This document shows, one piece after another, positions 54,493-62,789 of a DNA stretch of 64,000 nucleotides. Every line of letters starts with the position of its first letter. Positions within the stretch are counted from its first letter, which is position 1. The position numbers and the translations under genes are program-made. Location of the stretch: contig NZ_APHW01000105.1 in assembly GCF_002741985.1 (NCBI RefSeq), positions 119,768-183,767 of the forward strand. The letters run 5' to 3'. Under the pieces are notes generated by a model. The model made no database searches, was not told the origin of the DNA, and was given only the letters and a program-made list of their open reading frames with translations. The DNA comes from Vibrio rotiferianus CAIM 577 = LMG 21460 (GTDB taxonomy: Bacteria > Pseudomonadota > Gammaproteobacteria > Enterobacterales > Vibrionaceae).

Positions 54493-54550
54493 CTTTGAAT
54501 TTATTGATTTTAAAGGGCTATAGCGGTCTTGAGCTGGAGAAGCTAGAGGA

Positions 54551-54579
54551 AATGCACTAACTTCGGGATTCGGTGCATT
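54551..54579. promoter_or_regulatory. Inverted repeat, possible enhancer site for the sigma54 promoter
   Basis: AATGCAC at 54551 and GTGCATT at 54573 form a perfect 7-bp dyad with a 15-bp spacer. The TGCAC arms recall NtrC-type sites but the spacing is longer than the NtrC consensus; the activator is unknown. Confidence 0.45.
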
Positions 54580-54616
54580 AAAATGGAGCAGTGTTAAAGT
54601 GCCAGAGGAAATGAAA

Positions 54617-54640
54617 GAGGCTAGCATTAAATGCTAGCCG
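54617..54640 (-). terminator. Terminator after the porin gene
   Basis: GGCTAGCATT and AATGCTAGCC form a perfect 10-bp stem, 30 bp past the porin stop; T-run is weak. It separates the porin transcript from the downstream sRNA locus. Confidence 0.75.
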
Positions 54641-54669
54641 TCTGATTGTTATTGAAATGGCCAACTCGT

Positions 54670-55602
54670 TTAGAAGTCGTAGCGAATACCAGCTTGTAGC
54701 TCGTCATCACCAGAGTCGATTTGCTGGAACTTGTATCCTGCATATGTACGTAGGTGACCATTGAACTTATAAACGGCTTCGATAGCAAATTCATCTACGG
54801 TGTCTTCTTTAGAGCCTGCTTTTGGATCCACTTCTTGGAAGTTATAAACACCAACTAGCGATAGGTTTTTCATTGGTTTGTAGATAGCTGACAACTCGTA
54901 ACCTGTGTAATCATCGTCCGCAATTGTGCCGATAGTAAAGAGGGCACCTAGAGTGAACGCATCCATTGAGTATTGGCCGACGAGGTTAAATTGGTCGTCA
55001 TCATTGTCACCATTACTTTGAGATACGTAACCTGCACCGATATCAAACGCGCCAAAGTTATAAAGGCCAGCAAGACCAAAGCTATCTTTGTCTTTCGCAT
55101 CAGAAGCGATGAAGTTTGCCTTAATAGTTAGTGCGTCAAACTCACCAGAGTAAAGAAAGTTGTTTTCACGTTTGTCTTTGTTGCCAGCAACGATATCCGC
55201 CGCTTCAGCACCAAATGTTGCCATTGTATCCGTAATATCTGTAAGCATTACCTGAGCAGAGTCTTGCTTACCGTAAGAAAACTCACCGATAGTGGTACCC
55301 AAGCCAGCGAAGAAGTAACGGTTTGTGATATCTGAGCTATCATCAAACTCCGCTTCGTACTTACCAAAGCCATATAAGTCGTCAGAGATTTGAGACTTGC
55401 CCTTTAAGTTAACACGAGCTCGTGATTTGTCTTTGAAAGAGCTGTTACCGTCTTTTTCATGTTTGTCAGAAATATTAAAACGCGCTTCTGCACGGCCGCC
55501 AACTTTTAAAGTTGTTCCTTCGTTATCGTAAACAGTTGCTGCGAATGATGGTGCCGATACCAATGCTGTTAAAACTGCAGTAGAGAGTGCTGCCTTTTTC
55601 AT
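54670..55602 (-). CDS. General porin, OmpU/OmpC type
   Basis: Outer-membrane diffusion channel, trimeric beta-barrel. 310 aa with signal peptide MKKAALSTAVLTALVSAPSFA, then ATVYDNEGTTLKVGGRAEARFNI, the constriction loop region, and the terminal Phe of AGIRYDF needed for barrel assembly. Shorter than OmpU (~340). Divergent from the second porin over a 564-bp gap. The specific symbol cannot be fixed from sequence alone. Confidence 0.9.
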   Translation of the reverse strand: MKKAALSTAVLTALVSAPSFAATVYDNEGTTLKVGGRAEARFNISDKHEKDGNSSFKDKSRARVNLKGKSQISDDLYGFGKYEAEFDDSSDITNRYFFAGLGTTIGEFSYGKQDSAQVMLTDITDTMATFGAEAADIVAGNKDKRENNFLYSGEFDALTIKANFIASDAKDKDSFGLAGLYNFGAFDIGAGYVSQSNGDNDDDQFNLVGQYSMDAFTLGALFTIGTIADDDYTGYELSAIYKPMKNLSLVGVYNFQEVDPKAGSKEDTVDEFAIEAVYKFNGHLRTYAGYKFQQIDSGDDELQAGIRYDF

Positions 55603-55859
55603 TTTCTTATTACCCTAGTTGTAATCGATGGGCTTACTTGCCCGATGAATTGATGACGCTAAGGTAAATCGTGAAAATGAAAGATAGATTTCCGTTAAGT
55701 TATGATTTAGTTGCATTTTTATTTCAAATGCATGAACCACATTCTATTCATGAAGGTAAAGGGATAAGGTTTTTTAGCTTTTTTGATGTTTCTGTTCTTT
55801 CTAATTGACAGGGTATTTTTAAAAAAGTTCCTAATCATATTTCTCACCTCAAAATGTAA

Positions 55860-56012
55860 CATTAAATTTCAAGTTCTGTTCATTGTTTTACCAATAAACA
55901 ATCACTTATCTATTTATCGCTCATTAAATGTAACAAAGTGTTTCTTGAGCTTGATGCTCGTAGCCAAGTTTACATATGAAAAACAGGTAAACGTTTGCCT
56001 GTTTTCTTTTTT
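55860..56012 (+). ncRNA. Possible porin-locus small RNA
   Basis: AAACAGG-TAAACGTTT-GCCTGTTT with a TTTTTT tail ends an untranslated stretch that also holds a GAGC-TTGAT-GCTC hairpin. It lies ~155 bp upstream of a porin, as MicF does near ompC in E. coli. The 5' end is a guess; no strong promoter could be fixed. Confidence 0.35.
55979..56012 (+). terminator. Orphan terminator upstream of the rightward porin
   Basis: Stem AAAACAGGTAAACG/CGTTTGCCTGTTTT, then CTTTTTTC. No coding gene upstream on this strand for 12 kb until the EamA/porin side, so it needs another transcript. Confidence 0.75.
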
Positions 56013-56166
56013 CTTACATCTTTTCACTCTGCTCTTGGGAACTTCTGAAATACATTGATTGGCAGTTGTTAAGCAAAAGTGACGCAACATTGGTGGAAGA
56101 GATGAGCCAGTCCGCTTTTGTATAAAAATGACTTATAAACTAATACATAAATACATGGATTTTATA

Positions 56167-57243
56167 ATGAACAAGAAATTATTAGCAGCAGCGATCGCAG
56201 CAGCAACTTTCGGTACTCAAGCAGTAGCAGTGGAGCTTTACAACAACGACGGCACTACTTTCTCTATCGGTGGTCACGTTTCTGTTAATGTGAATGGTTC
56301 AGAGCAAGGTGACACTGATGTGGGCCAAAACTCACCTCGTATCAACTTCAATGCAACTCATGATATTGGTAATGGCTTCACTGCCGATGCTCGTGGTGAA
56401 TGGGCTCTAAACTATCTAGAAGGTGGCGAAAACTCTTTTACTACTCGTCTTGGCTACCTAGGTCTTACTCATGACGCATATGGCCGTGCAGTAGCCGGTA
56501 CTCAGTGGGCACCTTACTACGATATCGCTGGCGTTGCTGATATGCCAATCGCGTTTGCGAACGACTTTATTTACGACAACCACGGTAACCTAGGTACTGG
56601 TCGTGCAGAAAAAATGCTTTCTTACCGTAATGCGATTGAACTGGGTGAAGCTGGCGCTATTAACTTCGGTCTAGGTTGGCAAGGCAGCAACAGCGATGCA
56701 TCGTCAGCATGGGAAATTGTAGGTGAAGCTAATGGTGAGCCAGTATATGAGAAAACATACTCAGGTGCTGATTACGATGATCGCTACCAACTAGCGCTTT
56801 CATACACTGTTTTCGGTGCGCAGCTTGGCTACACATACAACACTGGTGATTTCACAAGCTCTGGTGCAAGCAAGAAAGAAACTGCTGAATCTCACCTAAT
56901 CTCTGCGGCTTACGGTTCTTACGGTCAAGGCTTATACGTAGCAGGTGTATACGCTTCTGACGAAAACATGAACTCAGGCCTTGAAGAGAGCAAAGCGTAC
57001 GAAGCTCTAATTGCCTACGCATTGCCAAGCAGCCTAAACCTAAGCTTGAACTACGAGATGGTTGAAGGCGAAGCGGCTAAGGGTGACAAGACAGAAACAA
57101 CTCGTGAAGAGATGGCGGTACAAGCAGAGTACAACTTCACTTCTAAGTTTGTAGGTTTTGCTGGTTACCAATTTGATCTTAATAACGAAAATAACCGCAA
57201 AACAGACGACAAATGGGCAATCGGTGCTCGTTACTACCTATAA
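56167..57243 (+). CDS. Outer-membrane porin
   Basis: 358-aa porin with signal peptide MNKKLLAAAIAAATFGTQAVA, mature start VELYNNDGTTFSIGGHVSVNVNG, and repeated amphipathic strands (ARGEWALNYLEGGENSFTTRLGYLGL) ending in IGARYYL, where Leu replaces the common terminal Phe. Start at 56167; an in-frame ATG at 56128 adds 13 residues before the signal peptide. Divergent from another porin and followed by a terminator that lies just before the IS. Confidence 0.9.
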   Translation: MNKKLLAAAIAAATFGTQAVAVELYNNDGTTFSIGGHVSVNVNGSEQGDTDVGQNSPRINFNATHDIGNGFTADARGEWALNYLEGGENSFTTRLGYLGLTHDAYGRAVAGTQWAPYYDIAGVADMPIAFANDFIYDNHGNLGTGRAEKMLSYRNAIELGEAGAINFGLGWQGSNSDASSAWEIVGEANGEPVYEKTYSGADYDDRYQLALSYTVFGAQLGYTYNTGDFTSSGASKKETAESHLISAAYGSYGQGLYVAGVYASDENMNSGLEESKAYEALIAYALPSSLNLSLNYEMVEGEAAKGDKTETTREEMAVQAEYNFTSKFVGFAGYQFDLNNENNRKTDDKWAIGARYYL

Positions 57244-57266
57244 TAGTAACCTGTCCTAGTTACTAT

Positions 57267-57293
57267 AAAAGCCAGCCTCGTGCTGGCTTTTTT
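57267..57293 (+). terminator. Terminator after the porin
   Basis: AAAAGCCAGC-CTCGT-GCTGGCTTTTTT hairpin. The IS begins nine bases later. Confidence 0.92.
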
Positions 57294-57354
57294 CATACTC
57301 GTGTACCGTCCTAAATAAGGTTGACACATTTCCGACATGAAATTGGAGAGTGTC

Positions 57355-57762
57355 ATGAAATCAACAAGTAAACGAACCCAACGAGATTATTCTCTTGCTT
57401 TTAAATTGACGGTCGTTGACCAAGTAGAAAAAGGTGAAATGACCTATAAACAAGCTCAAGAGCGATATGGGATACAAGGTCGGTCTACTGTCTTAGTTTG
57501 GCTTCGTAAGCACGGTCAGCTAAATTGGTCTAAAGGAATAGAGAAACCAAACACAGTAGGTAATGGTATGCCTGATTCTCCTTCTACTCAAACTCCTGAA
57601 CAACGGATAAAAGAACTCGAGCAACAACTCGAAGAAACTCAACTGAAAGCGGACTTCTTTGAGGCTGTCGTAAAAGTAATGGATAGAGATTTCGGTGTCC
57701 GAATCTCAAAGAAGCACAAAGCCGAGTTATTAAGGAAAAAACGGTCAAAAGGCTCACAGTAA
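57355..57762 (+). CDS. IS3-family transposase OrfA
   Basis: 135-aa DNA-binding subunit: HTH at ~15-60 (FKLTVVDQVEKGEMTYKQAQERYGIQG split at the turn, STVLVWLRKHG) and a leucine-zipper-like helix ~80-120 (QRIKELEQQLEETQLKADFF). Start at 57355 has GGAGAG upstream. The A6C run at 57736-57742 is the likely -1 slip site joining OrfA to OrfB. Confidence 0.9.
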   Translation: MKSTSKRTQRDYSLAFKLTVVDQVEKGEMTYKQAQERYGIQGRSTVLVWLRKHGQLNWSKGIEKPNTVGNGMPDSPSTQTPEQRIKELEQQLEETQLKADFFEAVVKVMDRDFGVRISKKHKAELLRKKRSKGSQ

Positions 57763-58559
57763 CTAAAGCTTGTCACTTCATCGGGATTACTCGACAGGCA
57801 TTTTACAAACGCTGCGCGCTCGAGCTTCAGCGAACTCAGAAAGAGCAATCTGTCATTGGGTTCGTCAAAGAGCAAAGGATTCGACATCCTCGATTAGGAA
57901 CTCGAAAGCTAAAGTACTTACTCAGTCAGAGTAACATTTATATAGGGCGAGACAGTCTGTTTTTATTGCTAAAACAGCATCGCCTATTGGTCTTAAACCG
58001 TAGGGCTTATCATCGAACAACAAACAGCCATCACCGGTTCCACTGCCATCCAAACCGAATCAAAGAGGGCATGGTTCCAAATAAACCGGAGCAGTTGTGG
58101 GTCGCTGATATTACTTACTTGGCAACACGAGCGGGAAATACTTATCTCAGCTTAATCACTGACGCTTACTCGAGGAAGATAGTTGGGTATCATCTCGATG
58201 ATAATATGAAGACGCAAGCCGTTAAGAGTGCGTTCCTGAAAGCTTTGAAAAAGCGGCGATATGAGGGAGAGCTTATCCATCACTCTGATCGAGGTATTCA
58301 ATACTGCTCTGAAGAATATCAGTCATTACACAGAAAATATCATGTGACATGCTCTATGACTGATGGGTACGACTGCTATCAAAACGCTCTAGCGGAAAGA
58401 GTAAATGGTATCTTAAAGATGGAGTACTTGCTGACTAAGCCGAATGACTTGAATGAAGCTAAGAAAATGGTCGCTGAGTCTGTGAAACTCTATAATGAAC
58501 AGAGACCACATACAGCTCTAAAATACAAAACGCCCGATGAAGTTCATCGAGCGTTTTAA
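57739..58559 (+). CDS. IS3-family transposase OrfB (by -1 frameshift)
   Basis: Catalytic domain with the DDE triad: VADITYL (Asp), HHSDRGIQYCS (Asp) and AERVNGILKMEYL (Glu). The frame is open without interruption from ~57739 (RLTVTKACHFIGITRQAFYKRC) to the stop at 58559. No good internal start before 57966, so it is expected to be made as an OrfAB fusion through the A-run in orfA. Looks intact and possibly active. Confidence 0.88.
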
Positions 58560-58742
58560 CTAAAAGTGTCAACCCATATCAGGACGGGTCATCGCCATTG
58601 TAAGAATTGGGGTAACCCGATTAAATTTATACTCTCTCAAAACGGGCTGAATGTCTTGTTTTTAACATCTCGAAAAGAGAACTAGTGTCAACAACGTAAC
58701 GTGTTGGATTATTATGCGTTTTTTGTTTTGCAGGGAAGAGCA

Positions 58743-59359
58743 ATGAGCGTCATTCAGGTTGAAGAGAAGAAAGTCAAAGTCGGCAAAGTTCTTTGTGTTG
58801 GGCGTAATTACGTTGAGCACATTAAAGAGCTGGATAATGCCATGCCTGAGCAAATGGTGGTATTCAATAAACCTGCGACTTCTGTTTCAACCAAACTCAT
58901 CGCATTCCATCAAGAGCCTTTGCATTACGAAGCAGAAATCTGCTTTCTGATCAAAGATGGTCAATACAGTGCGGTTGGACTCGGTCTGGATCTGACCAAA
59001 CGCGGTTTACAATCTACCCTCAAAGAAAAAGGATTACCTTGGGAGCGCGCCAAAGCGTTTGATGGAGCTGCAGTGTTCAGTCGTTTCCGTTCCCTCCAAG
59101 GTGTCAATATAGATGATCTCAACTTAGAGCTTTTGATTAACTGTGTTCATGTTCAAAAAGGGCACGTTAAACAGATGCTTTACCCCCCCCAATGAAAATC
59201 CTCGACGAACTGAAGAGCTACACAACGCTAGAAGATGGCGATGTTGTGATGACAGGCACACCAAAAGGCGTGGGAGAAGTACATCAAGGCGATGTCTTCC
59301 TCGGGCGTTTGAAGTGTGGAGACATCACCTTGTTAGAGATTGAATGGTTAGCGGGTTAG
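58743..59359 (+). pseudogene. Fumarylacetoacetate hydrolase-family protein, frameshifted at an 8-C tract
   Basis: FAH-fold isomerase/hydrolase family, ~204 aa when restored, like E. coli YcgM. 5' part (ATG 58743, GGAAGAG upstream) has VGKVLCVGRNYVEHIKEL, the metal-binding LHYEAEICFLI and KAFDGAAVFSRF. The frame stops after eight Cs at 59183-59190; six (or nine) restore LYPPMKILDELKSYTTLEDGDVVMTGTPKGVGEV to a stop at 59359. Missing from the truncated product is the whole substrate-binding GTPKGVG end. Confidence 0.85.
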
Positions 59360-59367
59360 TAACCTCC

Positions 59368-59679
59368 CTACAACCAAATTCGAAGTAGTAAAAACGCCAC
59401 CATACTCACAATGGTGGTGAGCAATACATTCTTAGTGAGGTATGCAATCACAGCGGCTAATAGCGCAGCCAATAGAAATGGGTTTTGCCAACTGACGCTC
59501 AGTTCACCCTCTGGTAGAAAAACAATTGGAGCCCAAATAGCAGTGAGTACTGCAGGGCTTGCATAGCTCAAGATTTTCTGAGTTCTAACCCCTAACTTAA
59601 GCGGCAATTTTGGTTCTAGAAATAGATAACGGCTAGTGAATACCAACGCTGTCATGGCCAAGATAGATAAAAAGATCAT
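59368..59679 (-). CDS. azlD: AzlD-family branched-chain amino acid exporter subunit
   Basis: 103-aa membrane protein with four helices and the AzlD core PLKLGVRTQKILSYASPAVLTAIWAP. Small subunit of the AzlCD exporter; overlaps azlC by 4 bp. Substrate inferred from the family (branched-chain amino acids or analogues). Confidence 0.9.
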   Translation of the reverse strand: MIFLSILAMTALVFTSRYLFLEPKLPLKLGVRTQKILSYASPAVLTAIWAPIVFLPEGELSVSWQNPFLLAALLAAVIAYLTKNVLLTTIVSMVAFLLLRIWL

Positions 59680-60419
59680 TGGCGTTCCTCCGAGGTATCC
59701 CCAAGGTTTGGTGCTTTCGTCGTCAATGGTTCCACAAAATAGCCCGTCAACATGGCGAGAACACTCGCGAACATCAAGCTTCCTTCCACTTGGAAATAAT
59801 TCAGCGCCACTGAGCTGACTAACGCCACCAGCACACTAAACAACACGGGCATACTTTTGATCGTTGGCACCACAATCGCGATAAAGGTTGCAGCAACGGC
59901 AAATTCCAACCCGAGCTCATTCAATTCAGGTATCAAACTGCCAGCGACTATGCCTGCTAGCGTTGCGAAGTTCCAAAATAAGTAGAAGCTTAATCCAGCG
60001 CCAAGGGCGTACCATCGATCAAACTGTTTATCGGATTGATGCCCGACGATGGCAAACAGCTCGTCAGTGAGTAAGAAGCCAAGTGAAAGACGCCACTTTA
60101 ATGGCAAAGGCGAAATTTTACCGCGCATCGAGACACTATAAAGAAAATGTCGAGATGTAATGAAAAAGGTTGTCAGCAACATGGTAGTCAAGCCCGCGCC
60201 TGCTTTAATCATCCCCATGGTCACAAGCTGTGCGGAGCCTGCAAACAGAATAGCGGAAAGTGCCTGACCTTCCAAAGGGTGTAAGCCAGTATCAATGGCA
60301 AATGAGCCCGCGAGTAAACCCCAAGGCAATACAGCGATGCTCAGTGGCATCATTGCGATGGTGCCTTGTAAAAAGAGCGAGGTCTTTGAGTCTTGATGCG
60401 TTGGCAAAGTAGTATCCAT
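59676..60419 (-). CDS. azlC: AzlC-family branched-chain amino acid exporter subunit
   Basis: 247-aa inner-membrane protein; characteristic LPWGLLAGSFAIDTGL, SAILFAGSAQLVTMGMI and TSRHFLYSVSMR with the later DELFAIVGHQ. Works with AzlD. Downstream of an AraC-type regulator but with a terminator in between. Confidence 0.9.
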   Translation of the reverse strand: MDTTLPTHQDSKTSLFLQGTIAMMPLSIAVLPWGLLAGSFAIDTGLHPLEGQALSAILFAGSAQLVTMGMIKAGAGLTTMLLTTFFITSRHFLYSVSMRGKISPLPLKWRLSLGFLLTDELFAIVGHQSDKQFDRWYALGAGLSFYLFWNFATLAGIVAGSLIPELNELGLEFAVAATFIAIVVPTIKSMPVLFSVLVALVSSVALNYFQVEGSLMFASVLAMLTGYFVEPLTTKAPNLGDTSEERQ

Positions 60420-60436
60420 AACTTCAACTTGAATAG

Positions 60437-60475
60437 AAAAACATGCTGTTAAGGTAGGCTGACCTCAGCATGTTG
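60437..60475 (-). terminator. Terminator after the AraC-type gene
   Basis: AACATGCTGAGGT and ACCTTAACAGCATGTT pair on the minus strand, followed by TTTC. Confidence 0.75.
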
Positions 60476-60490
60476 CCTTGTACAAAATTG

Positions 60491-61317
60491 CTAACAATGC
60501 TTGATGTACTGCCCGGGTGTTACACCCATGGCTTTTTTAAAGTGACGATGCAAATGGCTTTGGTCGTGAAAACCGCATTCTTGAGCAACATCGGAAATCT
60601 TTTGCCCTAGCTTGAGTAGCTTTTTCGCCATTCTTAGTCTTTGTTGAATTTGAAATGCGTGCGGTGGAAAGCCAAACTGCTTTTGAAACTCACGCAACAG
60701 GTGAAAAGGGCTCAAGCCCGCCAATTTGGCAAGTTCTTCTAAAGAGACATCGGCTTGAGGAAAGTCTTCAAGAAACTCTTTGACCAGCTGCACTTGCCTT
60801 TGTGCTTTTGTTGCGTCTTGAAGCGGGGCTCGATGTGTACTGTGCTTGCTGGCAAGTTTGACTAACGTACCGTAGACAAGTGTCTCTCTTAGTAAGCGGT
60901 TATCGGACTTCTCTAGAGTATCGAATACCAACCGAAGTTGGTTCGCGAGTTCTGGATCGTAAACAACGGGTTGGGTGAAGTATGGTTGAGCTACATTGGG
61001 TGCGCCGAGTTCTTCACCGAGTGTTTGAAATTGCTCTGGCACGGGGTACATGGCCTTGTATTCCCAGCTCCTTCTGACGCTGAATGCCCGTTATGTACTT
61101 CGTCTGCATTCACCAGAATGATGCTGTCTTGCGGCGCAATATGGTTGCCGCCAGTGCGAAAGAACTGTTGTGCGCCTTTTTCGATTACGCCAATGGTGTA
61201 GCCTTCATGACTATGGCGAGAGAAGTTTTGCTTTTCGTATTTTGCATCGAGCAGCTCCAAGCCACCCAGCTCTTGAGCAATTTTAAAAGTCGCGATTTCC
61301 TTATTCTTTTCTTTCAT
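60491..61317 (-). pseudogene. AraC-family regulator next to azlCD, frameshifted
   Basis: Two overlapping frames form one regulator of ~275 aa. The first (61317 down) is the cupin sensor (FSRHSHEGYTIGVIEKGAQQFFRTGGNHIAPQDS...). It drifts off after SASEGA. The second continues WEYKAMYPVPEQFQTLGEELG and the HTH region (VSLEELAKLAGLSPFHLLREFQKQFG and ISDVAQECGFHDQSHLHRHFKK). One missing base near 61066 explains the break. Likely controls azlCD or the divergent lysE-type gene. Confidence 0.85.
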
Positions 61318-61561
61318 CTCTTTTTGTTTTGCTCAAGTGTCAGGCTTGTTGCTTTGAAGTCTACCGGATACATCCTGCTTATTTTTGTACAAAATTGCTA
61401 TCGGTATTAAAAATAAACATCAAAAAGGTTAATTGTTTTTAAATTGAGCATAAAACCTTTTGTATTTTCTGATTTTATCTTGCGGTAAAGGTATTTGGTC
61501 TGGTTGTTATCTATTCATTGGTATAAGATCCGCCGCCTGTTTTTGAATAGCTAGTTCCACC

Positions 61562-62194
61562 ATGATCGATTTATCTGTACTTCCTGTTTATCTCACCGCT
61601 GTTATTGCGCTTCTTCTATTGCCTGGGCCAGACATGCTGCTAATAGCCAGCTCTAGCATGAGTTATGGTAAGAAAGTCGGTTTGTTCGCAAGTTTAGGCA
61701 ATGCAACATCAGGCGTAATCTTAACCTTACTGGCAGCAATGGGCGTATCGACCTTAATTGCGATGAGTCCAATCGCGTTAAAAGTGCTTCATCTACTTGG
61801 TGGCGCGTACTTACTAAAAATGGGATGGGACTGCTTACGAGCGGACGCTTCAGCTGCACCAGAGCTAGATCAGAAGAACAAAATGGCGTCGACTTACTAT
61901 CAGCGTGCATTGATGAGTAACCTGCTGAACCCTAAAGCCTTAGTGTTCTTCGTGATGTTTTTGCCACAGTTTGTATCTAGCAACATTACCGCATCCTCGG
62001 GTGAGCAGATGCTTGCGCTTGGTTTGCTTTTAAACGTATTGGGATTGCTATTCAACATCTTGTTGGTTGCGCTGGCGGGTACATTAGGCAAAGGGTTACT
62101 GGAAAACGATAAATTCCGCATGTACCAAGGTAAGCTAATGGGTTTGGTGTTCGTAATCCTTGCGGTGTGGATGCTCAGTAGCTTCGCGATGTAG
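61562..62194 (+). CDS. LysE/RhtB-family amino acid exporter
   Basis: 210-aa inner-membrane exporter with six helices. The motif LLPGPDMLLIASSSMSYGKKVGLFASLGNATSG and the NLLNPKALVFFVMFLPQF block are family hallmarks. Divergent from the AraC-type regulator; followed by a terminator (CCAGC-ACTC-GCTGG and TTTTTT, 62226-62246). Confidence 0.92.
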   Translation: MIDLSVLPVYLTAVIALLLLPGPDMLLIASSSMSYGKKVGLFASLGNATSGVILTLLAAMGVSTLIAMSPIALKVLHLLGGAYLLKMGWDCLRADASAAPELDQKNKMASTYYQRALMSNLLNPKALVFFVMFLPQFVSSNITASSGEQMLALGLLLNVLGLLFNILLVALAGTLGKGLLENDKFRMYQGKLMGLVFVILAVWMLSSFAM

Positions 62195-62221
62195 TGTGTA
62201 GGAACAATCAGATTTTTTAAC

Positions 62222-62247
62222 AAAAGCCAGCACTCGCTGGTTTTTTG
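62222..62247 (+). terminator. Terminator after the LysE-type gene
   Basis: AAAGCCAGC-ACTC-GCTGGTTTTTTG. Confidence 0.85.
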
Positions 62248-62282
62248 TTTTAGTATCACTCTGATTTCCAAGGAGTGGCAGT

Positions 62283-62702
62283 ATGAAACTTGAATTTAAA
62301 CTCAACCCAGAACAAAACGATCTCGATTTTATCCGTGATGGCATCCGAGCATATAACCGCATGCATTTACCGGATGGTGATGTAAATGCCATTGGCTGTT
62401 TTGCCCGTAATGACGAGGGCAAGATTGTTGGCGGGCTCACGGGTGAAATGTTCAATAACACTGTGTTCGTTGAATACCTTTGGGTTGATGCAGAGGCGCG
62501 CACGTCGGGGGTAGGAAGCAAGCTGATTGCTTTACTAGAAGAGCAAGTGAAGCCACACGGGGTGACGCATTTGTATCTCGATACTTATAGCTTCCAAGCG
62601 CTCGACTTTTACTTGAAACTGGGCTTTGAAAAAGTCGGCCAGTATTCGGGTTACCCTGCCGCGGGTATCGATAAACACTTCTTGCAAAAGCAGATTGTTT
62701 GA
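62283..62702 (+). CDS. GNAT-family N-acetyltransferase
   Basis: 139-aa acetyl-CoA-dependent acetyltransferase; motif A VEYLWVDAEARTSGVGSKLIALLE with the (Q/R)xxGxG-type loop SGVGSK, and motif B ALDFYLKLGFEKVGQYSGYP. Substrate unknown. Start at 62283 with GGAG upstream. Confidence 0.9.
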   Translation: MKLEFKLNPEQNDLDFIRDGIRAYNRMHLPDGDVNAIGCFARNDEGKIVGGLTGEMFNNTVFVEYLWVDAEARTSGVGSKLIALLEEQVKPHGVTHLYLDTYSFQALDFYLKLGFEKVGQYSGYPAAGIDKHFLQKQIV

Positions 62703-62719
62703 TTCGTTTTGAATAGAAC

Positions 62720-62748
62720 AAAAAAGAGGCGCTCGATGCGCCTCTTTT
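62720..62748. terminator. Terminator between GNAT and phosphohexomutase genes
   Basis: AAAAGAGGCG-CTCGATG-CGCCTCTTTT, usable in both directions. Confidence 0.9.
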
Positions 62749-62789
62749 GCTATTTACTGTTGTCACAGAGTCGATGCTTCAAGCTTGGA

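Larger units (their letters stand above)
55603..56166. other. 564-bp gap between divergent porins
   Basis: AT-rich control region for two porins. It contains an orphan rightward terminator at 55979-56012 with no protein-coding gene ahead of it, pointing to a possible small RNA. No ORF here is protein-like; the 91-codon frame from 55783 is low-complexity and spans the terminator. Confidence 0.5.
57302..58591 (+). mobile_element. IS3-family insertion sequence, complete (1290 bp)
   Basis: Ends are imperfect 26-bp inverted repeats: left TGTACCGTCCTAAATAAGGT and right (reverse complement) TGACCCGTCCTGATATGGGT, both continuing TGACAC. The host triplet TCG is present on both sides (57299-57301 and 58592-58594), a 3-bp target duplication as usual for IS3. 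It carries orfA and an orfB in the -1 frame. It separates the porin from the FAA hydrolase and could supply or block transcription. Confidence 0.93.

Noticed and set aside
55783..56058. 91-codon frame between the porins
   Set aside because: Low-complexity Phe/Leu text, spans the orphan terminator, no ribosome site.
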